Under the pieces are notes generated by a model. The model had not been told where the DNA came from. It was given only the letters and a program-made list of their open reading frames with translations, and ran no database searches. A DNA stretch of 64,000 nt from Burkholderia sp. WSM2230 (lineage in GTDB: Bacteria; Pseudomonadota; Gammaproteobacteria; Burkholderiales; Burkholderiaceae): positions 62,157 through 126,156 of the forward strand of contig NZ_AXAJ01000006.1 of the NCBI RefSeq assembly GCF_000472445.1. The letters are read 5' to 3'. A program made the translations under genes and the position numbers. Below, one piece after another: positions 21,318-29,507 of this stretch; position 1 is the stretch's first letter; each line of letters starts with the position of its first letter.

Positions 21318-23120
21318 TCAACCGCCCCCTCCCCCGTCCGCATCAGCGGAGCGCGCGGGATGCACCGCAAGCATGTGGCTCGAAAAGCCTTCGTCCTGCT
21401 CGAGCCGCCAGGTTGCCCACAGGCGTTTCGTCGATTCGTCTAGTTCGATCGCGAGCCAGTTCCGGCGCGGCGCAAGATTGCTGCCCGCGCCGGGCAGTTC
21501 CATCATCTGCAGCCGATGCTCGGTGTCGATCACCTCGCCGGCTTTCGCTTTGTGCTCCATGTACGACAGAAAGAAGAAATCCGCGATGCCGGACGGCGCC
21601 GGATGAACGACTGCGGAACTCGTGAGCTGGTTCAGCCGCCGTGCGTTGTTCGTGGTTGCATCATTCGCTTCGATCACGCCCCACGCGGCGACGTGTACGT
21701 CGCCGGACACCATCGTGACCCGACGCTTGCGCGGGCCGTCCGCGAACGCGATCAGGTTTCGCACCAGGCGCTTGCGCTGGCCTTCATGGTCGTCGTTGGA
21801 CCATTGATCGTGGACATCGTCGGACAAGCCTTTGGTGACGCTTTCGCGCAATATGTTGAAGTTCAGAACCGCTTCGGCGAGACGGATTTTCGGATGCGCA
21901 ACCGGCACGCTGCTGACGAACAGCAGGTGCTCCACCGTATCGGGTAGCGCGGTGAGCCATTGCGTCATCGCATCCCACATGGCATCACCGATCACCTGCA
22001 GTTGCGACCGTTCGGTGCGCAGATCCGGCACGAGGACCGCGAGCGATCCGAACACGCTCCCATGTGAAAAACCGGGCTGCTGAGCCAGGAACGACGGAGC
22101 GTACGGGTCGTTCTTCTCCACCTCGTTCCAGTCGATCGGATCGAAGCGCGGAAGTCGCGTGGGACGGTCGGGAAGAGTCATCGGCGGCAGCAGTTCGTCG
22201 GGCATCTGCAACTGATATACCCAGAAGTTCCGGCGCGCCGCCATGAACAGGGCGCGAAACACGGCGCTTGCCTGCAGTTCCGGACTGTACGAACCCCAGC
22301 CGTCGAAAATATCGTGGTCGTCCCACATGACGAGCGATGGAATCGTCGCGAATGCGCAGGCGGCGTCGAGTGTGCCGTCATATGCGTTCGGCGGCCACTG
22401 CGCCTTGCCGCGCGCATAACGCCATCGGTTGATGTACAGCTCGAAGTAATAGCGTTCGATATCGTCGGCGAGTTTCGCGTCCACCGTAAAGCCCGGCTGG
22501 TCCGCGACCGGCAGACTACTCCAGTTCTTGAGCGGTTCGATGTCGTCCCAGATGGAATCCATGTAGATCTGGTCACCGCCCATCAGCATCGCGTGAAAGC
22601 GCAGCGGGATGCCGTTGTCGGACAATGCGGAATTGACCCACGCTTGATGCTCGTCCCAGTCGCGCTCGTGTGCCTTGAGCAGAGCGCCGTCGTGATTCGT
22701 AATCAGGTCGGACCAGACGTTCTGCGCGTGGTGTTGCAGATCCTTGATAGCGTTCGCCGACGAAAACCCGTTGCACGACACATAGCTGAAACGCGGCGCC
22801 TGGTCGACTGCGGGAACAGCGAAGCGCCACGTTGCGGTGCCACCGAACGAATACGCGACGACCTGCTCTTTCGCTAGTCGCTTGACCGCAATCGCGTAGC
22901 GCAGCACCTGCACGTCGTTAGTTTTTCGCAGAGTGCGCGGCGCAGTGGGATCGGCCTTGCCATTGACGGTGAGTTCCGGTGGCGCCGCGTCCGCGCGGAT
23001 CACGATCAGCGCTGTGACGCGCCACACTGCCGGCGCATCGGCCGTGGACGCTCGCAGCCCGAGCACCGGGCCCATCAGCAGAACGTCCTGCGCAACTGGC
23101 GTTTCTTTTGCGGTGACCAT
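21318..23120 (-). CDS. PhoD-like metallophosphatase family protein
   Basis: The 600-residue protein has the core of the alkaline phosphatase D superfamily: FSYVSCNGFSS, the metal-ligand MLMGGDQIYMDSIWDD, VMWDDHDIFDGWGSY, and near the C-terminus RVTMVSGDVHVAAWGVIE. No signal peptide is evident at MVTAKETPVAQD, which differs from secreted PhoD. The N-terminal 110 residues form a beta-rich region like those in cytoplasmic PhoD-like proteins. The start at 23120 has GAGGTG upstream. It probably hydrolyses phosphoesters, but its substrate and location are unknown. It is convergent with the SDR cluster. Confidence 0.88.
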   Translation of the reverse strand: MVTAKETPVAQDVLLMGPVLGLRASTADAPAVWRVTALIVIRADAAPPELTVNGKADPTAPRTLRKTNDVQVLRYAIAVKRLAKEQVVAYSFGGTATWRFAVPAVDQAPRFSYVSCNGFSSANAIKDLQHHAQNVWSDLITNHDGALLKAHERDWDEHQAWVNSALSDNGIPLRFHAMLMGGDQIYMDSIWDDIEPLKNWSSLPVADQPGFTVDAKLADDIERYYFELYINRWRYARGKAQWPPNAYDGTLDAACAFATIPSLVMWDDHDIFDGWGSYSPELQASAVFRALFMAARRNFWVYQLQMPDELLPPMTLPDRPTRLPRFDPIDWNEVEKNDPYAPSFLAQQPGFSHGSVFGSLAVLVPDLRTERSQLQVIGDAMWDAMTQWLTALPDTVEHLLFVSSVPVAHPKIRLAEAVLNFNILRESVTKGLSDDVHDQWSNDDHEGQRKRLVRNLIAFADGPRKRRVTMVSGDVHVAAWGVIEANDATTNNARRLNQLTSSAVVHPAPSGIADFFFLSYMEHKAKAGEVIDTEHRLQMMELPGAGSNLAPRRNWLAIELDESTKRLWATWRLEQDEGFSSHMLAVHPARSADADGGGGG

Positions 23121-23423
23121 TCTTCACCTCGTCGCAGTCCCGCCGACGGTTGAACTCCTGACCGGGCCGGTCAGAGGGCGAGATAAACGCGCGCTCAAGC
23201 GGCGCGGTTAGCCGGTGAAGATTAGTGCAGCGCGCGGCAATGCACGCATCAGGACGAACCCTGACGGTCCCCCATTCCGATTGGCCTCACTGACCGCTTC
23301 CGGAATGGAAGCGACAAGGCCGTATAAGACATCAATACCCTCCGCTATCTGGGAGATCAAAGGCGACCGCCCGCCGCCGTGTTGTGTAGTTGGCGGCCGA
23401 TAAAGCAGGAGGATCGCCGTTCT
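23121..23423. other. Intergenic region upstream of the PhoD-like gene
   Basis: These 303 bp hold the leader of the PhoD-like gene and the 3' flank of the DUF1254 gene. I see no supported gene or terminator. Confidence 0.35.
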
Positions 23424-24797
23424 TTAGCGAGCACGCTCTAACGCAGGAGGAAAATATGTTCCATTAGCTACCCCATCAACTGGCCCGTAGTAACGGAACG
23501 TCAAGCGATACTTCGAACCGCGCGGCGTCGGAAGCCAGTTGCCTTCAGGCGCATTCAACGGCTTCACCGCTGCGAAGTAAAGCGTCAGAGAGCCATCGTC
23601 ACCATACGTGAGCCCGGACGCTTCGTTGAGAAGGTACTTGTTCAAAGGATTCGGCAGCACACGGAAGCGGGTACTGTCCACTGCGATCACAGACCAGAAA
23701 TAGTTGGCAAAGCGCGAGGGTAACGCCTCTTTTGGAAATGTCAGCGTATAGACATTGTCGCCGTTGAGTTCCTGCCCGGTAGAATCTTTCGCCCCACGGT
23801 AATAGAGCACTTCCGGTTTGATGTTCGCCCATATGCCGCGGTAGTTGACAAGGGTGCGAGTCACGTAGTCGATCCCATATTCGCCGACCACGCCGGGTCG
23901 AGCCCAGCCGTTCTGTACCGTACCATGTCCGATGATCTCGCCCGCCTTCGCGATGTCTGCAAGTGCCTTCGTCCGGATCACGTGATCGATGCGTTTTCGC
24001 TGTGATGGCGTTTGAGCTGCAGATGCCACGCGGCGAACCAGACTCCCCATGCTTTCCAGTCCTGGATTCCGGTCTGGGTCGCTGTCGAGTGCCGCCGCAG
24101 CCGAGTCGAATGCCTCGACCCCGGGGAAGTTCTCCAGCCCAAAGATAAGTGTCTTCGGTACCGGGGGGAGCGCCGGCGACCCTGTTGTCGTTAAACGGAA
24201 CTGGTGTTGTAGCGCGACAGCGCCTTCGACGTCACTTCCCAAGGCAACCCGGGTAAGCATGCGCGAGTATTTGACCGGAAGGTCTATCCGGGGCACGCCT
24301 GCGGGCGTGGATACGGGGGACCCTCTTACGCACAATGCGAAATCGCCGTACGGCTTCTTCGGATAGAGGCGTTCATTGATATTGGCCAGAGTTTCTCCCC
24401 AGCCACTTAGCAATTGAACGGTGAAATACCTGCCCTTGATTTGCGGGACGGTCACAATCGTGCAACTGCTGTCGTCCACGGCAATCCACGCCTCCGAGTA
24501 CGCGACATCAAGATTGGGGTTGGGCCAGTCCACCGCTCCGGGCTTGCGATGGACCAGTTGGTTCCATTGGAAACCATCCTGGAAGTCTAGCTGCTCCTGG
24601 CGCGTGACAAGCAAACGACCTAACAGGTAGATGTAGGCAGTGCTGATGTCCGAGTCGGAGAGTTGCGCCGCTGCATTGTTCGTCGCGACGGTTGCTGTTT
24701 GCGTAAGGTGCGCATTGCTGGCCGACGGTTCTATCGCGGCTGCGAAGTGCGAAACCCAGATCATCGAACCGACGAGCACGGCAAAAAGCTTTTTCAT
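23424..24797 (-). CDS. Exported DUF1254/DUF1214 protein
   Basis: The 457-residue protein begins with a signal peptide (MKKLFAVLVGSMIWVSHFAAA). The DUF1254 part follows (about 60-190) with YIYLLGRLLVTR, RKPGAVDWPNPNLDVAYS and the PQIKGRYFTVQLLSGWG block. The C-terminal DUF1214 part (about 335-450) has NYRGIWANIKPEVLYYRG, FANYFWSVIAVDS and PEGNWLPTPRGSKYRLTFRY. The start at 24797 has GGAGG seven bases upstream. This two-domain family is widespread in soil proteobacteria, and its biochemical role is not established. Confidence 0.88.
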   Translation of the reverse strand: MKKLFAVLVGSMIWVSHFAAAIEPSASNAHLTQTATVATNNAAAQLSDSDISTAYIYLLGRLLVTRQEQLDFQDGFQWNQLVHRKPGAVDWPNPNLDVAYSEAWIAVDDSSCTIVTVPQIKGRYFTVQLLSGWGETLANINERLYPKKPYGDFALCVRGSPVSTPAGVPRIDLPVKYSRMLTRVALGSDVEGAVALQHQFRLTTTGSPALPPVPKTLIFGLENFPGVEAFDSAAAALDSDPDRNPGLESMGSLVRRVASAAQTPSQRKRIDHVIRTKALADIAKAGEIIGHGTVQNGWARPGVVGEYGIDYVTRTLVNYRGIWANIKPEVLYYRGAKDSTGQELNGDNVYTLTFPKEALPSRFANYFWSVIAVDSTRFRVLPNPLNKYLLNEASGLTYGDDGSLTLYFAAVKPLNAPEGNWLPTPRGSKYRLTFRYYGPVDGVANGTYFPPALERAR

Positions 24798-24984
24798 AAC
24801 GCCTCCGCGTGGAGAAACACTTTTAGAATTCGTCGGAACACAGCCGTTGGCCACTGGCGCAACGCGGGCTCCACTCACGTTCCAGCAAATCTCAGCGGCC
24901 GGCGCTGTCGCTAGCATGCGTCTCACGCCGCGCCGCCCGCCAGGCACTACCATCGGCAGCCTGTCATCCGAACCCTTGCAGCGT

Positions 24985-25671
24985 TCAGGCCAGACGCCCC
25001 GCTTCGATCGTCACCGTAGTATCGCAGCGGCGCGCCAGTTCGACGTCGTGCGTGACCAGAATCAGCGTCGCGCCGTTCGCGCGGTTCATCTCGAACATCA
25101 GGTCGATCACCGCGTGGCCGGTCGCGGCGTCGAGACTGCCGGTGGGTTCGTCGGCGAAGAGTATTGCCGGGTGCGTGACGAATGCGCGCGCCAGTGCGAC
25201 GCGTTGTTGCTCGCCGCCCGACAGCAGCTTCGGATAATGACCCGTGCGCTGCCCGAGGCCGACCTGCTCCAGCAGCCGGCGCGCGCGCAGCGCGGCTTCC
25301 CGTGTGCCGATGCCGCCTTGCAGTTCCAGCGGCAAGGTGACGTTTTCAAGCGCCGTCAAATGCGGCATCAACTGAAACGACTGGAACACGAAGCCGACCG
25401 AACCGCTTCGCAAGGCCGCGCGCTCGTCTTCGTTCAAAGTGGTGAGCTCGCGGCCCAGCAACCGAACCGAGCCGGAGCTCGCGCTGTCCAACCCCGCGAG
25501 CAGGCCGAGCAGCGTAGACTTGCCCGATCCGGACGCGCCGACTATCGCGACACTGCTGCCGGCTTCGATAGCCAGGTTGATATTGTCGAGAATGGTCAGT
25601 TCGCCCGTTGCATCCTTAACCTTCTTGCACAAACCCCGCACTTCAATGACTGGATCAGTTTTGTTTAGCAT
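24985..25671 (-). CDS. ybbA: ABC transporter ATP-binding protein, LolD/YbbA type
   Basis: The 228-residue ATPase has Walker A GASGSGKST near residue 45, the Q-loop in FVFQSFQLMPHLTALENV (characteristic of the MacB/LolD group), signature LLSGGEQQRVALARAF, Walker B ILFADEPTGSLD and the H-loop LVTHD. In E. coli the ybbA-ybbP pair is divergent from tesA; here the same divergence is kept, with the start codons overlapping. No permease follows: the next gene on this strand encodes a DUF1254 protein. The partner permease must be elsewhere or lost. Confidence 0.88.
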   Translation of the reverse strand: MLNKTDPVIEVRGLCKKVKDATGELTILDNINLAIEAGSSVAIVGASGSGKSTLLGLLAGLDSASSGSVRLLGRELTTLNEDERAALRSGSVGFVFQSFQLMPHLTALENVTLPLELQGGIGTREAALRARRLLEQVGLGQRTGHYPKLLSGGEQQRVALARAFVTHPAILFADEPTGSLDAATGHAVIDLMFEMNRANGATLILVTHDVELARRCDTTVTIEAGRLA

Positions 25672-26416
25672 GGTGAAGCGTAGGTTGAAAGTGCGCGCCA
25701 TCGAGCATCGCGCCAAGGCATTCATTCGGGCAACGAACCGGGCGGCCTCAGTGGCGATCGGCTCGGCGCGCTCGGTGACATTTGCCGCGGCGCTCGTTGC
25801 GGTGAGCTTCGCCGCCACCGCCGCCCACGCCGCCAATGCGCCGGAACCGTCAAAGCCGGTAATCGTCGTATTGGGCGACAGCATCTCCGCCGAGTACGGC
25901 TTGCCGCGCGACACGGGCTGGGTTGCGTTACTGCGCCAGCGCCTTGCCGACGAGCGAATCGATTATAGCGTTGCCAATGCCAGCATCAGCGGCGACACGA
26001 CGAGCGGTGGACGAGCCCGCTTGCCCGCGCTCCTGCAACGCCTGAAGCCAAGTATCCTGATTGTCGAACTGGGCGCGAACGACGCGTTGCGCGGCGTGCC
26101 GCTCTCCACGACCGAAGACAACCTGCGCACGATCATCGAACAGGCGCAGCAAGGCCACGCCAAGGTCGTGCTGGTCGGCATGTATGTGCCGCCTAACTAC
26201 GGCCCGGACTACACGCAAAAGTTCCATGGCATCTATGGCCAGCTCGCGAAGCAACTGCGCGTGCCGCTCGTGCCGTTTCTGCTCGCCGGTATCGCCGACA
26301 AGCCCGATATGTTCCAGGCCGATCAGATTCATCCGACGCAGCAGGCACAGGCAGTGCTACTCAACAACGTGTGGCCTGCTGTGAAGCCACTCCTTCGTGC
26401 AAGTTCGCCGCGCTGA
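25670..26416 (+). CDS. tesA: Arylesterase / TesA-type SGNH hydrolase
   Basis: The 248-residue exported esterase belongs to the GDSL/SGNH family (thioesterase I, lysophospholipase L1). The nucleophile block is VVLGDSISAEYGLP; block II Gly lies in NASISGDTTSGGRARL, block III Asn in LGANDALRG, and the Asp/His pair in DQIHPTQQ. A hydrophobic export signal (about residues 35-55, ending AAHA) is preceded by an unusually long basic N-terminus. The ATG at 25670 overlaps the ybbA start codon by two bases; a GTG further in could be the true start. It probably acts on acyl esters or thioesters in the periplasm. Confidence 0.87.
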   Translation: MVKRRLKVRAIEHRAKAFIRATNRAASVAIGSARSVTFAAALVAVSFAATAAHAANAPEPSKPVIVVLGDSISAEYGLPRDTGWVALLRQRLADERIDYSVANASISGDTTSGGRARLPALLQRLKPSILIVELGANDALRGVPLSTTEDNLRTIIEQAQQGHAKVVLVGMYVPPNYGPDYTQKFHGIYGQLAKQLRVPLVPFLLAGIADKPDMFQADQIHPTQQAQAVLLNNVWPAVKPLLRASSPR

Positions 26417-26530
26417 AAACGGCTAACAACTTGTTTCCGAAACATCGGGAACACGGATCGGCGAGCTTCGTCTGACGCTTTCGCAATCCCGTGTAACCGG
26501 CTCATTTTGAGCGACTTCTGAGGAGATAAC

Positions 26531-26872
26531 GTGAAATACCTACCGTTAATCGCTTTGACCGTGGCAATTTCTGCCTGCGCCGCTCAACCGCCGGCTGGCG
26601 TCCAATCCGTAGGACAGAGCCAGCAACCGCCGAAGGCCGTGGCGTCCTGCATCGCGCAAAAATGGGCAGATGGCTCGCAACAGCAGGTCGTGTCGCAAGA
26701 CACGCTCGCTAACGATCAGGCCGTCGACGTGTATGTGCCCGGCCAGCAGCCGCCGAACGGCGCGGCCGCCGTGGTGCGTCCTGCGTACTCGGGCAAGGGC
26801 TCGTGGGTTGGCTTCCGGGCCAGTGGCGCGGCCGGCAGCGACGCCACCAGCGCGATCAGTTCATGCCTGTAA
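26531..26872 (+). CDS. Small lipoprotein of unknown function
   Basis: The 113-residue protein begins at a GTG (26531) with AGGAG six bases upstream. The N-terminus MKYLPLIALTVAISACAAQ is a lipoprotein signal with the lipobox ISAC. The mature part is Gln/Ala-rich and ends GAAGSDATSAISSCL, with two Cys residues that could pair. I do not recognise a characterised family. It is followed by a strong terminator, so it is the last gene of a plus-strand unit, perhaps single-gene. Confidence 0.8.
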   Translation: MKYLPLIALTVAISACAAQPPAGVQSVGQSQQPPKAVASCIAQKWADGSQQQVVSQDTLANDQAVDVYVPGQQPPNGAAAVVRPAYSGKGSWVGFRASGAAGSDATSAISSCL

Positions 26873-26942
26873 TCGCGAGGCGCTGATCGATAACCATCGT
26901 TCGATGAGCGTCCGGTCTGAAGGATGACAATCCTCCAGACTG

Positions 26943-26969
26943 AAAAGCCCCGCATTTGCGGGGCTTTTT
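26943..26969. terminator. Bidirectional intrinsic terminator
   Basis: AAAAGCCCCGC pairs with GCGGGGCTTTT around ATTT, with an A-run on the left and a T-run on the right. It ends the lipoprotein transcript and can also end ppiD transcription from the other strand. Confidence 0.93.
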
Positions 26970-27040
26970 CATGCATGCGCGTTTTGCGCGCTTAGCCATT
27001 CTCGCGGCCGGACGAACGGCTTTAACAGCCAAGTGCGGGG

Positions 27041-27088
27041 CCAACTGAGCAGCCAACCGAGCAGCCAACTGAGCAGCCAACCGAGCAG
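27041..27088. repeat. Four tandem 12-bp repeats after ppiD
   Basis: CCAACTGAGCAG and CCAACCGAGCAG alternate twice, that is, a 24-bp unit in two exact copies. The array sits 12 bp beyond the ppiD stop codon (27101, minus strand), in its 3' untranslated region. Confidence 0.9.
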
Positions 27089-27100
27089 CCGCCGCGAAGC

Positions 27101-29041
27101 TTATTCGCTGCTTTCCTGCGCATTGCCGCCGCTCTCGAGCGAGCCGTACAGCTTGACCTTCGAACGGGCGCGCAGCGCATCGATATAGGCCTGCGTTTCC
27201 GACTGCGATTCCACTTGCGCGATCTGCTGCTGGGCCGCTGCGAGACGCTGCGGATCCACCGGTCCGCCTGCCACCACCGCGTTGACCCGATAGATCGCGT
27301 AGCCAGCGTCGCCAAGATCCACGCCCACATAGGCGGGCAACTTTTGCGCATCGGCCTTGTAGATCGCGCTCAGCGCGGCGGGCGGCACGCCCTGCGCGTC
27401 GTTACGCGAAACCTTGAGCGGCGACGAAAAACCCGTGGTCGCCTTCGACTTCTCGAACTCCGCGAGCTTCGCAATGCCGTCCTTGTGCGCGGCTTCGTTC
27501 GACTGCGCGGCGATCACCTTCTGGCGCACGGTATCTTTGATGGCGTCGAGCGCCGGCACGGCCGCAGGCTTGTAGTCGGTGACGCGCGCGGCGATCAGCG
27601 TGTTGCCGCCTACATCGATGGCCTGTGTGTTGTTGCGTGCGGTGACCGAGTCGTTCGCGAACACGGCGGCGAGAAACTTCGCGTTGTTCAGCGGGCTGTC
27701 GGGCGGCAGCTTCGGGTCGGGCTGCGGCGTGACCGTGGCCGTCTGCAACTGCAGCTTGTACTTGTCCGCGGCGGGCTGCAGGCTCTTCGCCTTCTCATAG
27801 ACGATGGACGTGAAGCCTTCCGAGTCGTCGCTGAATGCCTTGCTCGCCAGTTGCGTCTTCAGGTCGCGCGCGATCTGGTCTTTCACTTCGTCGAACGGCC
27901 TCGTGACCGCCGGCTTCACGTCAGTCACCTTGACGATGTGATAGCCGAAGTCCGTTTGCACGATGCCGCTCACTTCGTCTTTCTTGAGCGCGAACACCGC
28001 GTCGTCGAATGCCTGGCCGCCTGCGATCATGCCGCGCCCGAAGTAGCCGAGATCGCCGCCCTTCGACGCCGAGCCTGGATCCTGCGAGTTCTGTTGCGCG
28101 ATCTGAGCAAATTGATCAGGATGCGCCTTGATCTGTGCGAGCAACTCTTCAGCCTTCTGCTTCGCCTTGGCCTTGTCGGCCGCGCTCGCGTCTTTCGGCG
28201 CGGCGATCAGGATGTGGCTCGCGCGGACCTGGCCTTCGGTCCGGTAGTGCGCGATGTTGTCGTCGTAGTATTTTTTCAGGTCGGCCTCGCCCGGCTGCGC
28301 GGACGCGGCGAGCGTGGCCGGCGACATCACCAGATACTGGATCGTGGCCGTGGCCGGGGTCGCGAAGTCGTTGCGATGCGCGTCGTAATACGCCTGCAAC
28401 TGCGCGTCGGTAGGCTGGACCTTCGCGGCATAGTCGCGCGGATGGAAGGCGATGCCTTGCACTTCACGCTGCTGCTCGGCAAGTTCGGTCAGATGCTGGG
28501 CGAGCGTTTTCGACGTGAATGCGCTGCCCTGAATGCTGGCCGGCAACTCCTGCGTGGCGATGCTATAGCGCACGCGCTCGTCATACTGGTCGGGCGTCAT
28601 GCCCTGCATGGCGAGCAATTGCTTGTAACGGTCGACGTCGATCGAGCCGTCCGGCTTTTTCAGCGACGAGATGACCGGATCATTGAGCAGCACGCGGCGC
28701 ACGGCGTCGTCGGAAGCGGTCAGGTGCAGGCGCTGCGTTTCATCGGCCATCACGCGCTGTTCGATCAGGCCGTCGAGCATCTGGCTGCGGCGCTCGGGCG
28801 TATCGAACGCCTTGATGTCGAACTGTGCGCCGAGCATCTGACGGGCGCGGTCGAGCTGCTGACGCATCGCGTTGTCGTACTCTGCCCGCGTGATCTTGTG
28901 ACCGTTGACGCTGGCGACGTTCGCGCTCTCGTCAAAGAAGCCGCGAAAGCCCTGAATTCCCACGAATCCCAGCCCCGGCACAATGACGAGGATGAGCATG
29001 AACATCATCAGGCGTTTGTGATTGCGGAAAAAATCGAGCAT
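27101..29041 (-). CDS. ppiD: Periplasmic chaperone PpiD (SurA-N / parvulin)
   Basis: The 646-residue inner-membrane-anchored chaperone assists proteins leaving the Sec translocon. One transmembrane helix near residues 12-33 (MMFMLILVIVPGLGFVGIQG) leads into a SurA-N-like domain with NGHKITRAEYDNAMR. The parvulin domain (about 265-365) has QVRASHILIAAPKDA, DPGSASKGGDLGYFGRG and DFGYHIVKVTDVKP. The C-terminal region completes the usual length. It sits immediately downstream of tRNA-Asp on the same strand, a common Burkholderia arrangement. Confidence 0.95.
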   Translation of the reverse strand: MLDFFRNHKRLMMFMLILVIVPGLGFVGIQGFRGFFDESANVASVNGHKITRAEYDNAMRQQLDRARQMLGAQFDIKAFDTPERRSQMLDGLIEQRVMADETQRLHLTASDDAVRRVLLNDPVISSLKKPDGSIDVDRYKQLLAMQGMTPDQYDERVRYSIATQELPASIQGSAFTSKTLAQHLTELAEQQREVQGIAFHPRDYAAKVQPTDAQLQAYYDAHRNDFATPATATIQYLVMSPATLAASAQPGEADLKKYYDDNIAHYRTEGQVRASHILIAAPKDASAADKAKAKQKAEELLAQIKAHPDQFAQIAQQNSQDPGSASKGGDLGYFGRGMIAGGQAFDDAVFALKKDEVSGIVQTDFGYHIVKVTDVKPAVTRPFDEVKDQIARDLKTQLASKAFSDDSEGFTSIVYEKAKSLQPAADKYKLQLQTATVTPQPDPKLPPDSPLNNAKFLAAVFANDSVTARNNTQAIDVGGNTLIAARVTDYKPAAVPALDAIKDTVRQKVIAAQSNEAAHKDGIAKLAEFEKSKATTGFSSPLKVSRNDAQGVPPAALSAIYKADAQKLPAYVGVDLGDAGYAIYRVNAVVAGGPVDPQRLAAAQQQIAQVESQSETQAYIDALRARSKVKLYGSLESGGNAQESSE

Positions 29042-29087
29042 GCGTAAGTGCCAAAAACAGAACGCCCGATCTTACAACAGCGGGCAA

Positions 29088-29115
29088 TAAAAAAGGCGAA
29101 CCGGAGTTCGCCTTT
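29088..29115 (-). terminator. Intrinsic terminator after tRNA-Asp
   Basis: On the minus strand AAAGGCGAAC and GTTCGCCTTT form a 10-bp stem around a 4-nt loop, followed by a T-run (the A-run at 29088-29094 on the plus strand). It lies directly behind the tRNA 3' end and before ppiD. Confidence 0.9.
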
Positions 29116-29123
29116 CGAGATAC

Positions 29124-29200
29124 TGGCGGAGTGGACGGGACTCGAACCCGCGACCCCCGGCGTGACAGGCCGGTATTCTAACCGACTGAACTACCACTCC
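29124..29200 (-). tRNA. tRNA-Asp (GUC)
   Basis: The 77-nt gene folds into a full cloverleaf. The acceptor GGAGTGG pairs with CCACTCC, the D-arm contains AGTTCAGTCGGTTAGAAT, the anticodon loop CTGTCAC carries GTC, and the T-loop is TTCGAGT. CCA is encoded. Confidence 0.97.
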
Positions 29201-29232
29201 TTGTATTACTTGCTTGAAGCTGCTTGCTCTAC

Positions 29233-29290
29233 TGCCTGCTGAGCTGCTTTTTTTACTGCTGCTTTTTTTACTGCTGCTTTTTTACTGCTG
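29233..29290. repeat. Four tandem GCTGC-T6/7-ACT units
   Basis: Four 14-15-bp units, each GCTGC followed by six or seven T and ACT, lie 33 bp beyond the 5' end of tRNA-Asp. Degenerate GCTGCT and ACTGCCTGCT copies precede them. The rest of the 29201-29507 gap shows no gene. Confidence 0.92.
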
Positions 29291-29507
29291 CTTTTTTACT
29301 GCACACCGCGGCTGCTACAAAACACACGGCGAATAGCAATTGTAGCTGATACGGCTGCGGGTCCGCAACTTTTGCCTCCCGCCTGAGCATTGCCGGTAAA
29401 ACGACTCCAGATCACGCAGTCTGCGACGGCGTTGCTGGCCGTCGCGGACGAACGGAGCTTTGACCAGCGCTACATCGCGACAACGGCCGGCCCGGCGAGT
29501 TTCCGGC

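Noticed and set aside
29233..29290. CRISPR-like array
   Set aside because: The units are 14-15 bp and directly adjacent, with no spacers and no cas genes. The arrays at 27041 and 54814 fail for the same reason.
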